A DNA stretch of 33,113 nucleotides from a virus, in IMG/VR virus record IMGVR_UViG_3300020595_000110, positions 1 through 33,113 of that record. The stretch is one strand, 5' to 3'. Positions 15,519 to 23,175 of the stretch are shown one piece after another (position 1 is the first letter of the stretch; each line of letters starts with the position of its first letter). The translations under genes and the position numbers were made by a program. The notes beneath the pieces were generated by a model that had not been told where the DNA came from, searched no databases, and worked only from the letters and a program-made list of their open reading frames with translations.

Positions 15519-18347
15519 ATGAGCAATATTAATGTAAATAATTTAACCCCCCTATTAGGATCGGGTTCATCTGTTAGTGTTTCTGGATCTTTAGTAGTAA
15601 AAAATGATGTCACTATAGGTGGTCATTTATATATTGGAGACCAAAACACAGATTCAGTAACTTTTTCAGCAGAAGTAAGTTCAAGTGTAATTCCAGATGC
15701 AACTATAACCTATGATTTAGGATCAGCATCAAAGAAATGGAGCACAATTTATCTAAATTCTTTAGTAACTCATCATATAACAGCAAGTGGTAATATTAGT
15801 GCTAGTGGTACTGGTATAAATGGAACAGGCTCATTCCATCATGTAGCTGCAAACGGAAATATTACTTCAAGTGGTACAGGTTCGTTTGAGGGAGGAGTAA
15901 TAGCAAATAATGCAACAGGTTCGTTTGGATATGTAAGTTCAAGTGGAGATATAAGTTCAAGTGGAGACATTTATGGTGTTACAGGTTCATTTGCAGGAGG
16001 AATTGATTGTATTGGAGATGGTAAAAATGCAACAGGTTCATTCGGATATATTTCAGCAAGTTCAGATATTAGTACAAGTGGTGATATATTTGGAGTAACA
16101 GGATCCTTTTTCGGAGGAGTAAGTTGTTCAGAAGATTCAACAGGTTCATTTGGACAAATTACAGCAGTTGGAGATATAAGTTCAAGTACATCAGGTTCAT
16201 TCATGGATCTGTTTGTAGACGATATGGTAGAAATACAAGGAGATGTAAATCTTCATGGTAATATAAGTGGAAGTACAACAACCACAGCTTCATTTGGATA
16301 CATTTCATCAAGTGGAGATTTAACAGCTAGTGGAACAGGTTCATTTGGAGGAGGTATAGATGCCTCAACAGCTACAGGTTCATTAGGATACGTTTCAGCA
16401 AGTGGAAATATATACGCTACACAATACTATGTAGGTAGTACAGGTGCACTTATAGCATTAGCAGGTAATAAATCAGCAAATACAGTAAAATTAGGAGGAG
16501 GAGCTAGTGTAACTCAATTACACGGTTTATCAATTGATGTAACTGGTTCAATATCAGCAAGTAGCGATATGACTATTGTAGGAGATATAAGTTCAAGTGG
16601 AAGAATAAGTGCAAGTTCAGGATTTGAAACAGACGCTGGAACTACAAGTAATTTTGGTACTATTTCATCAAGCGGTAATTTAGTAATATCAGGTCATGTA
16701 AGTGCAAGTAGAATAAGTGCAAGTGCAGGATTTGAAGCAGATTCAGATAGTAAGAGTACTTTTGGACACATTTCAATGAGTGGAGATTTACAAATTGGAA
16801 ACAATACAGTAGTAATGTCAGGTTCAGCAGGACAAATAACAGCTAGTGGAAATATTAGTGGTGGTGCTCAAATATTAGGAGGAGATTATTACGCACAAGG
16901 ACTTCAATTTGCAACACAAGCTGATAACCAAACAAGTGGAGTATTACAAATAGGAGGATCTAACCCAATGAGACTAACAGGTACTTCATTAATGGTAACA
17001 GGATCAGTTTCAATGAGTGGTGCTTTAAGTATGAGTGGTGCAAACTCAGATTTAACTATAGATACAGGTAATATTGAAGTTGGCACAGGTAATATTATTG
17101 TAAGTAATGGTTATCTTCATACTGTTACTGGAGCTATAAGCTCAAGTGAGCATCTTATAGGAAATTTAATACAACAACATACAAATGGAGTTACTAATTT
17201 TGCAGTAGATGCGCTTGGTCAAGTAACAGCATCAGGACAAATAAGTTCAAGTGCAGGATTAGCAGGAACAGCTTTAACATTAGCAACAAACGGAGTAAAT
17301 GCTCTAACAGTATCAACTGCCGGAGCTTTAAGTGCAAGTAGCACTTTAGCGGGTACAGCTTTAGAATTAAAAACAGCAGGTGTTCACAAAGCTTCAATTG
17401 ACGCTTCAGGTAATATAGCAGCAGAGGGAACAATTAGTTCAAGTGGTTTAATGTCAGCAACAGCTTTAACACTAACTACAGCAGGTGTTCACAAAGCTTC
17501 AATTGACGCTTCAGGAAATGTAGCAGCAGAAGGTAATATAAGTTCAAGTGCTACACTAGCAGCTAGAAATTTAGACATAAAAACAGCAGGTGTAACAAAA
17601 GCTACAATAGATACTTCAGGTAATCTTGATTTAATAGCAGGTAATGAAGCTGGAGCAACAGGTTCATTTGGATATATTTCATCAAGTGGTGATTTCACAG
17701 CAAGTGGAAATATAACAGCATCAGGGGTATATGCAGATGGTGATATAAGTGCAAGTGGAGCTGTATTTACAAAATTTATTAAACCAAATGTAGGTGCAAC
17801 ATTAAACATAACACCTGATACAGGAGCTGCATTTGCAAGTGATACACACACAGTACAAATTTATGGAGGACTTAGAGCGGGATCAGCTATTACAACAGCC
17901 CATACAATTCTAGGTCCTACAACAATAGCATCATTAGTTGATTTAACCCCAACACTGGAAACTAAAACAGCTAACTTTACTGCAGCAGTAGGTAGAGAGT
18001 ATATTGTAAATAAAGCAGATGGAGCAGCAATAGTATTACCTGCAGCATATGCAGGTGCTCGAGTTACTATATTAATAGGAACTCTAATCACATCAAATAC
18101 TACTACAATTACAGCAGCATCTGGTGATCTACTTAAGGGATATGCATTCATGGAAGCAACTGATGCTGCAAATAATAAAACACATTTTGTCCCAGATGGA
18201 TCAGATGATTTAATTATTACACTAGATGGTAGTACAACAGGTGGATTAATTGGAGATAGAATTGAATTAGTAGGAATCTCTGCAACAGAATGGAGAGTAA
18301 GAGCTACACTATCACACACTAGTACAGCAGCAACCCCATTCTCATAA
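15519..18347 (+). CDS. Largest tail fibre, ISASG and 35-residue repeats
   Basis: A 942-residue fibre. The N-terminal region (YIGDQNTDSVTFSAEVSSSV, ITYDLGSASKKWSTIYLNS) parallels the 10751 product. The shaft has dense ISASG, TGSFGYISSSG and GGID units to about residue 550. Residues about 555-705 are tandem 35-residue units of the type TAGVHKASIDASGN-IAAEG-ISSSG, with one shortened unit of 29. The C-terminal ~130 residues form a separate domain (NFTAAVGREYIVNKADGAAI, VLPAAYAGARVTILIG, GDRIELVGISATEWRVRA) similar in layout to the 10751 C-terminus. It has its own promoter motif and is followed by a terminator. Confidence 0.82.
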   Translation: MSNINVNNLTPLLGSGSSVSVSGSLVVKNDVTIGGHLYIGDQNTDSVTFSAEVSSSVIPDATITYDLGSASKKWSTIYLNSLVTHHITASGNISASGTGINGTGSFHHVAANGNITSSGTGSFEGGVIANNATGSFGYVSSSGDISSSGDIYGVTGSFAGGIDCIGDGKNATGSFGYISASSDISTSGDIFGVTGSFFGGVSCSEDSTGSFGQITAVGDISSSTSGSFMDLFVDDMVEIQGDVNLHGNISGSTTTTASFGYISSSGDLTASGTGSFGGGIDASTATGSLGYVSASGNIYATQYYVGSTGALIALAGNKSANTVKLGGGASVTQLHGLSIDVTGSISASSDMTIVGDISSSGRISASSGFETDAGTTSNFGTISSSGNLVISGHVSASRISASAGFEADSDSKSTFGHISMSGDLQIGNNTVVMSGSAGQITASGNISGGAQILGGDYYAQGLQFATQADNQTSGVLQIGGSNPMRLTGTSLMVTGSVSMSGALSMSGANSDLTIDTGNIEVGTGNIIVSNGYLHTVTGAISSSEHLIGNLIQQHTNGVTNFAVDALGQVTASGQISSSAGLAGTALTLATNGVNALTVSTAGALSASSTLAGTALELKTAGVHKASIDASGNIAAEGTISSSGLMSATALTLTTAGVHKASIDASGNVAAEGNISSSATLAARNLDIKTAGVTKATIDTSGNLDLIAGNEAGATGSFGYISSSGDFTASGNITASGVYADGDISASGAVFTKFIKPNVGATLNITPDTGAAFASDTHTVQIYGGLRAGSAITTAHTILGPTTIASLVDLTPTLETKTANFTAAVGREYIVNKADGAAIVLPAAYAGARVTILIGTLITSNTTTITAASGDLLKGYAFMEATDAANNKTHFVPDGSDDLIITLDGSTTGGLIGDRIELVGISATEWRVRATLSHTSTAATPFS
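17181..17640 (+). repeat. Tandem 105-nt (35-residue) repeats inside the largest fibre
   Basis: Units begin at 17181, 17286 (shortened to 87 nt), 17373, 17478 and 17583. A 38-nt block is identical at 17373-17410 and 17478-17515. Related units occur near the start of the gene at 22052. Confidence 0.85.
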
Positions 18348-18374
18348 TAATTAATTAAAATATATAAAATAATT

Positions 18375-18398
18375 AAAGCCTCTCAAGAGGCTTTTTTT
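18375..18398 (+). terminator. Rho-independent terminator
   Basis: AAAGCCTC-TCAA-GAGGCTTT, an 8-bp stem that runs into T7, then directly into ATATGTATA. Confidence 0.9.
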
Positions 18399-18407
18399 AT
18401 ATGTATA
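18399..18407 (+). promoter_or_regulatory. Late-promoter-like motif ATATGTATA
   Basis: It abuts the terminator T-tract and lies 39 nt before the ATG at 18447. Confidence 0.58.
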
Positions 18408-18446
18408 ATAAATGACAGTGAAAACAATAAATGAACTTAATTAATT

Positions 18447-19484
18447 ATGGGACAAATTCGAATTTTCAATCGTCCTCCCAAACCCTTTGAATTTGACAAA
18501 GAGGATTTAGTAATAGATAATGTTAGAGGAGACATCTATTATAAAGATGATAAAAATAGACTCCAAAAGATAATAAAATCTGATGACACTAGTACTTCTT
18601 TATCTGTAGCTAATTTAATAGCAGCTTCATCTGTATCATCCTCTGCAATAACCTCCTCAGTAATATTAACAGGTAACATTACAGCTAGTGGAAATATAAG
18701 TTCTTCAGGAACTATATTTGCAGATAATTTTCAATCATCAGGCCAACAACAAATAACAGTAGCAGACAGTTTTAATATAACAGGAAGTATAACATCTAGT
18801 GGAGATATAAGTGCCAGTGGAATAGTAATAGCAAACGAAGCTAATATTATAGGTCATATAACAGCCTCAGGTAATATAAGTGCAAGTCAAGTCTCAACTA
18901 TATCCAGTGGTACAGGTTCTTTTAGAAGATTAGCCCTTGGGGATACTAATGTAGCTGCTTTATCTGCAGAACTTCATATTAGGAATGCAGGTTCAGTTAA
19001 TATTAACTTAGATTCATTTGATCAAAATGGTAATCAAATTATTAATTTTTTAAATAATCAAGAACCTGATTTTTCAATAGGTAATTACTTTAGTGATGGT
19101 GGGTTTCAAATAAGATCAGATCAGAAAAGATTTGCAAAATTTGGAGCTGATGATGGTGATATTATTGAATTAAGTGGTAGTCTTCATATAACAGGTTCAA
19201 ATGGTCACATAATAACAGATGGTAATATCACAGCTTCAGGTAATATAAGTGCTAATGGTACTGTATTAGGAATTACAGGTTCATTTAATCAAACAGTTAT
19301 AACATTAAAAGCAGGAGCTCAAGACTCACCTTTCTTAATAAGAATAGCAAATAGTAATGGGCAAGATAATAAATTAGAAATGACGAAAGACGGTATTTTA
19401 AAATTTGGGGCATTAAACACTCTACCTACGGCAATAACAGGTGGTTTAGCTTATTCAGCTTCAGCTTTTTATGCAGGACTCTAA
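18447..19484 (+). CDS. Tail fibre-like protein
   Basis: A 345-residue protein. The N-terminus (RIFNRPPKPFEFDKEDLV, GDIYYKDDKNRLQKIIKSDD) is a distinct attachment-like domain not shared with other genes here. Residues about 60-145 are ISASG-type shaft repeats. A globular middle follows (LHIRNAGSVNINLDSFDQNG) and then more repeats. The C-terminus, from KAGAQDSPFLIRIANSNG to GGLAYSASAFYAGL, is a fibre-tip-like ending. It stands alone between a terminator-promoter cassette and the next promoter motif. Confidence 0.77.
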   Translation: MGQIRIFNRPPKPFEFDKEDLVIDNVRGDIYYKDDKNRLQKIIKSDDTSTSLSVANLIAASSVSSSAITSSVILTGNITASGNISSSGTIFADNFQSSGQQQITVADSFNITGSITSSGDISASGIVIANEANIIGHITASGNISASQVSTISSGTGSFRRLALGDTNVAALSAELHIRNAGSVNINLDSFDQNGNQIINFLNNQEPDFSIGNYFSDGGFQIRSDQKRFAKFGADDGDIIELSGSLHITGSNGHIITDGNITASGNISANGTVLGITGSFNQTVITLKAGAQDSPFLIRIANSNGQDNKLEMTKDGILKFGALNTLPTAITGGLAYSASAFYAGL

Positions 19485-19492
19485 ATAATTAC

Positions 19493-19501
19493 ATATGTAT
19501 A
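19493..19501 (+). promoter_or_regulatory. Late-promoter-like motif ATATGTATA
   Basis: ACATATGTATAATAAAC, 24 nt before the ATG at 19526. No terminator hairpin is visible in the short gap before it. Confidence 0.55.
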
Positions 19502-19525
19502 ATAAACAAATAAAATTTATATAAA

Positions 19526-21553
19526 ATGGCAGAATGGAAAAAGGTTATAGTTTCGGGATCAAATGCGGATCTAGCAGAAGTAACAGCTTCAGGAGGATTT
19601 ATAGGAGATGGTTCAGCAATAACAGGACTTGTAGAAGCATCATTAGCAAATGATGCAGTTACTAATGCTAAATTAGCAAACATAACTCGAGGTAGTGTTA
19701 AGGTCGGTGGTGCTTCAAATGCTCCAACAGACTTAGCTGCAAAAACATCTGGACAAATATTAGTAGGTGATGGAACAGATATTGTGTCTGTTGCAGTTTC
19801 TGGAGATGTTTCACTTGCAGCAAATGGTGCAGTTACAATTGCAAACACAGCAGTTGAAAATGCTATGATTGGAGATGGTGCAGTTGATACTGAAGAAATT
19901 GCAGACAATGCAGTTTCATTAGCTAAAATGGCGGGATTAGCTAGAGGTAAAATAATACATGGGGATTCATCAGGCAATCCTGCAGCATTAGCAGCAGGAG
20001 GAGCAAATACTGTGCTTCAATCAGACGGAACTGATATTACTTATAATACAGTAGCAACAGCTATGATAGCAGATAATGCTGTTTCATTAGCTAAGATGTC
20101 AGGATTAGCAAGAGGTAAAATTATAGCAGGAGATTCATCAGGTGACCCTGCAGCATTAGCCCCAGGAGGAGCAAATACTGTTCTCCAATCAGATGGGACT
20201 GATATTACTTATAATACAGTAGCAACAGCCATGATTGCAGACAATGCAGTTTCACTAGCTAAAATGGCTGGCTTGGCAAGAGGTAAAATTATAGCAGGTG
20301 ATTCAAGTGGTGATCCAGTTGCATTAGCAGCAGGGGGAGCAAACACTGTTCTTCAATCAGACGGAACTGACATTACTTATAATACAGTAGCAACGGCCAT
20401 GATTGCAGATAATGCAGTTGATGGTGATAAATTAGCAGATTCTTTTACAGTGGCTAATAGTGTAGCAGCTAAAAATTTCACCGCTTCAATGGGTGTAAGT
20501 GCAAGTCATTTTAGTGCAAGTACAGATATAATAGCATCTGGAAATATAATAACTACTTCAGGATCCTTTGTAGGAAGTGGTGCTGATTTAACAGGTATAA
20601 CTGTTGCAGATAATGCAATTACTCTAGCTAAAATGGCAGGATTAGCAAGAGGTAAACTAATAGTTGGAGACTCATCAGGTGATCCTAGTGCACTAGCAGC
20701 AGGAGGAGCTAACACAGTATTACAGTCAGATGGAACAGATATAACATACAATACAGTAGCTACAGCAATGATAGCTGATAATGCTGTTTCATTAGCTAAG
20801 ATGTCAGGATTAGCAAGAGGTAAAATTATAGCAGGAGATTCATCAGGCGATCCTGCAGCATTAGCAGCAGGGGGAGCAAACACTGTGCTTCAATCAGACG
20901 GAACTGATATATCATACAACACAGTAGCAACGGCAATGATAGCAGATAATGCAGTTTCATTAGCTAAAATGGCAGGTCTTGCTCGTGGTAAAATTATAGC
21001 GGGAGATTCATCAGGTGACCCTGCAGCATTAGCATTAGGTAGTGCCAACACTGTTCTTCAATCAGATGGAACTGATTTATCATACGGTACTATTGCTACA
21101 AATATGATAGCAAACGATGCAGTTACAGGTGATAAATTAGCTAATGATATTACGATAGCTAATGATTTAACAGTAACAAGAGATTTAATAGTTAATGGTA
21201 CCAGTGTTACTGTTAATACAGCCAACTTAAATGTTGAAGATCCATTTATATTATTAAAATCAGGCTCTTCTAATACATCAGATTCAGGTGTTATATTTGG
21301 TGGTTCAACTGGTACAGCTAATACAGGTAAAGCACTTATATGGGACGCTAGTTATAATAGTAATGATGGTAGATTAGCAGTTTCTACAACAGCCGTAGCG
21401 GGTGATGCTACTGCCAATTTTGACGGCTCTGGTACAGCAGGATATTATATAGCAGGTGTGTTTGCAGGAAGTGTAGATGATGCTGCAACAGCAAAAGCTG
21501 ACCACGCAGGTAATATTAGAATTGAATCAAGTGAAATTTTTATCTATGTGTAA
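19526..21553 (+). CDS. Tail fibre with six 56-residue repeats
   Basis: A 675-residue fibre. The N-terminus MAEWKKVIVSGSNADLAEVT is paralogous to the 22052 product (MPNWKKLLTSGSN). After a degenerate region it carries six near-identical 56-residue units, each LAKMAGLARGKIIAGDSSGD, PAALAAGGANTVLQSDGTD and TYNTVATAMIADNAV. Three precede and three follow a 67-residue ISASG-type spacer. The C-terminal part has DLIVNGTSVTVNTANLNVED, PFILLKSGSSNTSDSGVIFG and ends GNIRIESSEIFIYV, a fibre-end domain I have seen in marine T4-like structural proteins. The repeats probably form a trimeric shaft of fixed periodicity. The small genes downstream may be co-transcribed. Confidence 0.8.
   Translation: MAEWKKVIVSGSNADLAEVTASGGFIGDGSAITGLVEASLANDAVTNAKLANITRGSVKVGGASNAPTDLAAKTSGQILVGDGTDIVSVAVSGDVSLAANGAVTIANTAVENAMIGDGAVDTEEIADNAVSLAKMAGLARGKIIHGDSSGNPAALAAGGANTVLQSDGTDITYNTVATAMIADNAVSLAKMSGLARGKIIAGDSSGDPAALAPGGANTVLQSDGTDITYNTVATAMIADNAVSLAKMAGLARGKIIAGDSSGDPVALAAGGANTVLQSDGTDITYNTVATAMIADNAVDGDKLADSFTVANSVAAKNFTASMGVSASHFSASTDIIASGNIITTSGSFVGSGADLTGITVADNAITLAKMAGLARGKLIVGDSSGDPSALAAGGANTVLQSDGTDITYNTVATAMIADNAVSLAKMSGLARGKIIAGDSSGDPAALAAGGANTVLQSDGTDISYNTVATAMIADNAVSLAKMAGLARGKIIAGDSSGDPAALALGSANTVLQSDGTDLSYGTIATNMIANDAVTGDKLANDITIANDLTVTRDLIVNGTSVTVNTANLNVEDPFILLKSGSSNTSDSGVIFGGSTGTANTGKALIWDASYNSNDGRLAVSTTAVAGDATANFDGSGTAGYYIAGVFAGSVDDAATAKADHAGNIRIESSEIFIYV
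19907..21115 (+). repeat. Six 168-nt coding repeats (56 residues)
   Basis: Units at 19907-20074, 20075-20242, 20243-20410, then a 201-nt spacer, then 20612-20779, 20780-20947 and 20948-21115. Protein identity is very high, but codons differ at many synonymous sites, most clearly in the fourth unit. Confidence 0.92.
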
Positions 21554-21584
21554 TAGATAAGTGTTAAAAAAATTAATAAAAGTT

Positions 21585-21770
21585 ATGTTCCACAGTAAAA
21601 TTAATAAAGATAAAGAACCAATAAAAGGTCAAGTATCAGTACATTTATCGAAAGAAGAAATATCGATTTTACTTCAAGCAATAAAAAATTCAAGTTTTAG
21701 TGGCTCTGTGCTAGAAGAGTTATACAATCTAGTGTATAAACTACAAACAAATTATAATAAATTAAAATAA
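21585..21770 (+). CDS. Small protein within the fibre block
   Basis: A 61-residue charged protein; the frame can be extended to a GTG at 21561, adding LKKLIKV. I prefer the ATG at 21585 because it follows AAAAGTT, the leader seen before several other genes here. The conserved-looking core is VHLSKEEISILLQAIKNSSF and LEELYNLVYKLQ: two amphipathic helices. Similar tiny helical proteins accompany fibre genes in marine phages (recollection, not verified). It could be an assembly factor; function unknown. Confidence 0.65.
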   Translation: MFHSKINKDKEPIKGQVSVHLSKEEISILLQAIKNSSFSGSVLEELYNLVYKLQTNYNKLK

Positions 21771-21777
21771 ATAAGTT

Positions 21778-21966
21778 ATGTATACCCCAAATGAATGGAT
21801 AGTTATACGTCAAGGTCTTGACTTAGTAACAATCACAGGAAAAAATGCTAAAGATTTAGTTGCAATACAAATTAAAGTAGAAAAAGACATCCAAAAATCA
21901 ACAGCTAAAAAAGAAAAAGAATTACAAAAAATCGTAAAAGCAGAGGCAGAAAAAGCCAAGAAATAA
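21778..21966 (+). CDS. Small Lys-rich helical protein
   Basis: A 62-residue protein starting 7 nt after the previous stop, with the AATAAGTT-ATG leader. The N-terminus YTPNEWIVIRQGLDLVTIT looks folded. The C-terminal half (VEKDIQKSTAKKEKELQKIV and on) is a strongly charged helix. I do not recognise the family. It is the last gene before a promoter motif and structured leader. Confidence 0.68.
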   Translation: MYTPNEWIVIRQGLDLVTITGKNAKDLVAIQIKVEKDIQKSTAKKEKELQKIVKAEAEKAKK

Positions 21967-21976
21967 ATTTTTTTAT

Positions 21977-21985
21977 ATATTTATA
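21977..21985 (+). promoter_or_regulatory. Late-promoter-like motif ATATTTATA
   Basis: TTTTTTTATATATTTATAATAAA, 66 nt before the ATG at 22052. The T-run ahead of it has no clear stem. Confidence 0.53.
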
Positions 21986-21993
21986 ATAAATTA

Positions 21994-22034
21994 TTGGCCC
22001 TCCATAGGGAAGTGGGCTCACAGTGAGTAACCAA
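21994..22034 (+). promoter_or_regulatory. Branched leader structure before the 22052 fibre
   Basis: TTGG (21994) can pair with CCAA (22031), enclosing a CCCT-CCAT-AGGG hairpin (21998-22009) and a CTC-ACAGT-GAG hairpin (22017-22027). It is locally GC-richer than its surroundings. This could be a translation-control or mRNA-stability element (inference). Confidence 0.35.
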
Positions 22035-22051
22035 CCATAATAAAATAGAAT

Positions 22052-23050
22052 ATGCCAAATTGGAAAAAGTTATTAACCTCAGGGTCTAATATACAAATAT
22101 CAGAATTAACATTAGATGCAGCAGGAGTAACAAAAGCATCAATAGACACATCAGGAAATATAGCAGCAGAAGGTTATATTAGTTCAAGTGGATTATTATC
22201 AGGAACAAGTTTAGATTTAAGAACAGCAGGTACACAAAAAGCCGCTATATCAGCAGACGGATCAGCTTCATTTGCAGGTGGTATAGACACAGGACATAGT
22301 CCTACAGCATCTTTGGGATATATCACTGCTTCACAATTAATAGTACAAGGTACAGATCAAGATGCAGCCATTAGTTTAAAAGATAATTCTGGTAATCAAA
22401 TTGGAGTAATTGCAAGATGTGGCTCTGGTGCTAATGCCCATAGAGGTAGACTAGTATTAAGAGATAATGCTGACACTAAAATAGAATTAACCCCAATTGG
22501 TACAAGTTATATTATGGGTGATTTTAGTTCAAGTGCAGAATTAAAAGGAAACACATTTCAATTAGCACATAATGGTACAGACACACTTGATGTAGATACT
22601 AGTGGAAATTTATCTACAACAGGTATTGTAAATGCTGGTATAGGGTTAATTAAACATACCATTGGATCTAGTAAAGGTGATGTTGTTTATTTTGGAGGCA
22701 CAACGTCTATGACTACAGGAGATATATATCATTTTAAAGATGATGGTACTTGGGAAAAGGCTAATTGCAATGCAGCAGCTACTAGTGATGGTTTACTAGC
22801 TGTAGCGTTAGGTGCTGCTTCAGATACTAATGGAATGTTATTAAGAGGAATGGCTACACTTGCTGAAATTGATGGAACAGAGGCAGTTGGTGATGTTTTA
22901 TACCTTTCTGAAGACGCTACAGGTCATGCTAATGTGGCAGCTCCCGCCGGTGATGGTGATATAGTAAGAGTAATAGGGTACTGCTTACATGCATCTAATA
23001 AAACTATATGGTTTAATCCTGATAGCACATTTGTAGAAGTAACAGCGTAA
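22052..23050 (+). CDS. Tail fibre with decoration-like C-terminal domain
   Basis: A 332-residue protein. The N-terminal MPNWKKLLTSGSN matches the 19526 product. Residues about 20-85 hold units (AAGVTKASIDTSGNIAAEG, ISSSGLLSGTSLDLR) related to the 35-residue repeats of the 15519 fibre. A central strand-rich region (AISLKDNSGNQIGVIARCGS) follows. The C-terminal ~120 residues (GDVVYFGGTTSMTTGDIYHF, DGLLAVALGAASDTNGMLLR, GDVLYLSEDATGHAN) form a compact beta domain often found at phage fibre ends and similar in layout to small capsid-decoration folds (inference). Its stop overlaps the start of a 40-residue gene. Confidence 0.78.
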   Translation: MPNWKKLLTSGSNIQISELTLDAAGVTKASIDTSGNIAAEGYISSSGLLSGTSLDLRTAGTQKAAISADGSASFAGGIDTGHSPTASLGYITASQLIVQGTDQDAAISLKDNSGNQIGVIARCGSGANAHRGRLVLRDNADTKIELTPIGTSYIMGDFSSSAELKGNTFQLAHNGTDTLDVDTSGNLSTTGIVNAGIGLIKHTIGSSKGDVVYFGGTTSMTTGDIYHFKDDGTWEKANCNAAATSDGLLAVALGAASDTNGMLLRGMATLAEIDGTEAVGDVLYLSEDATGHANVAAPAGDGDIVRVIGYCLHASNKTIWFNPDSTFVEVTA

Positions 23051-23172
23051 TGAACGTAGATAATATTTTGTTCAAGTATAATGAACTAAACAATATAGTA
23101 ATAACATATCCACAAGAAAATACCGTGAAATTTGGATTATTATACCATATATTTAAACAATTAAAAAAATAA
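23050..23172 (+). CDS. Tiny 40-residue protein
   Basis: The ATG overlaps the preceding fibre stop (TAATG), the coupling style used by the neck genes. The product MNVDNILFKYNELNNIVITY continues PQENTVKFGLLYHIFKQLKK. It ends 3 nt before the next ATG, so it exactly fills the gap. Codon use is AT-rich like its neighbours. No recognisable family; it could be real or only a translational bridge. Confidence 0.5.
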   Translation: MNVDNILFKYNELNNIVITYPQENTVKFGLLYHIFKQLKK

Positions 23173-23175
23173 GTT

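Noticed and set aside
18350-18374. AT-rich palindromic stretch after the 15519 fibre as an origin
   Set aside because: It is just AT-rich spacer ahead of a terminator; no iterons or replication gene.
8755-22560. CRISPR-like array of short repeats
   Set aside because: The repeats are coding, in frame, of uneven spacing and variable sequence, and encode ISASG fibre units; no spacers or cas genes.
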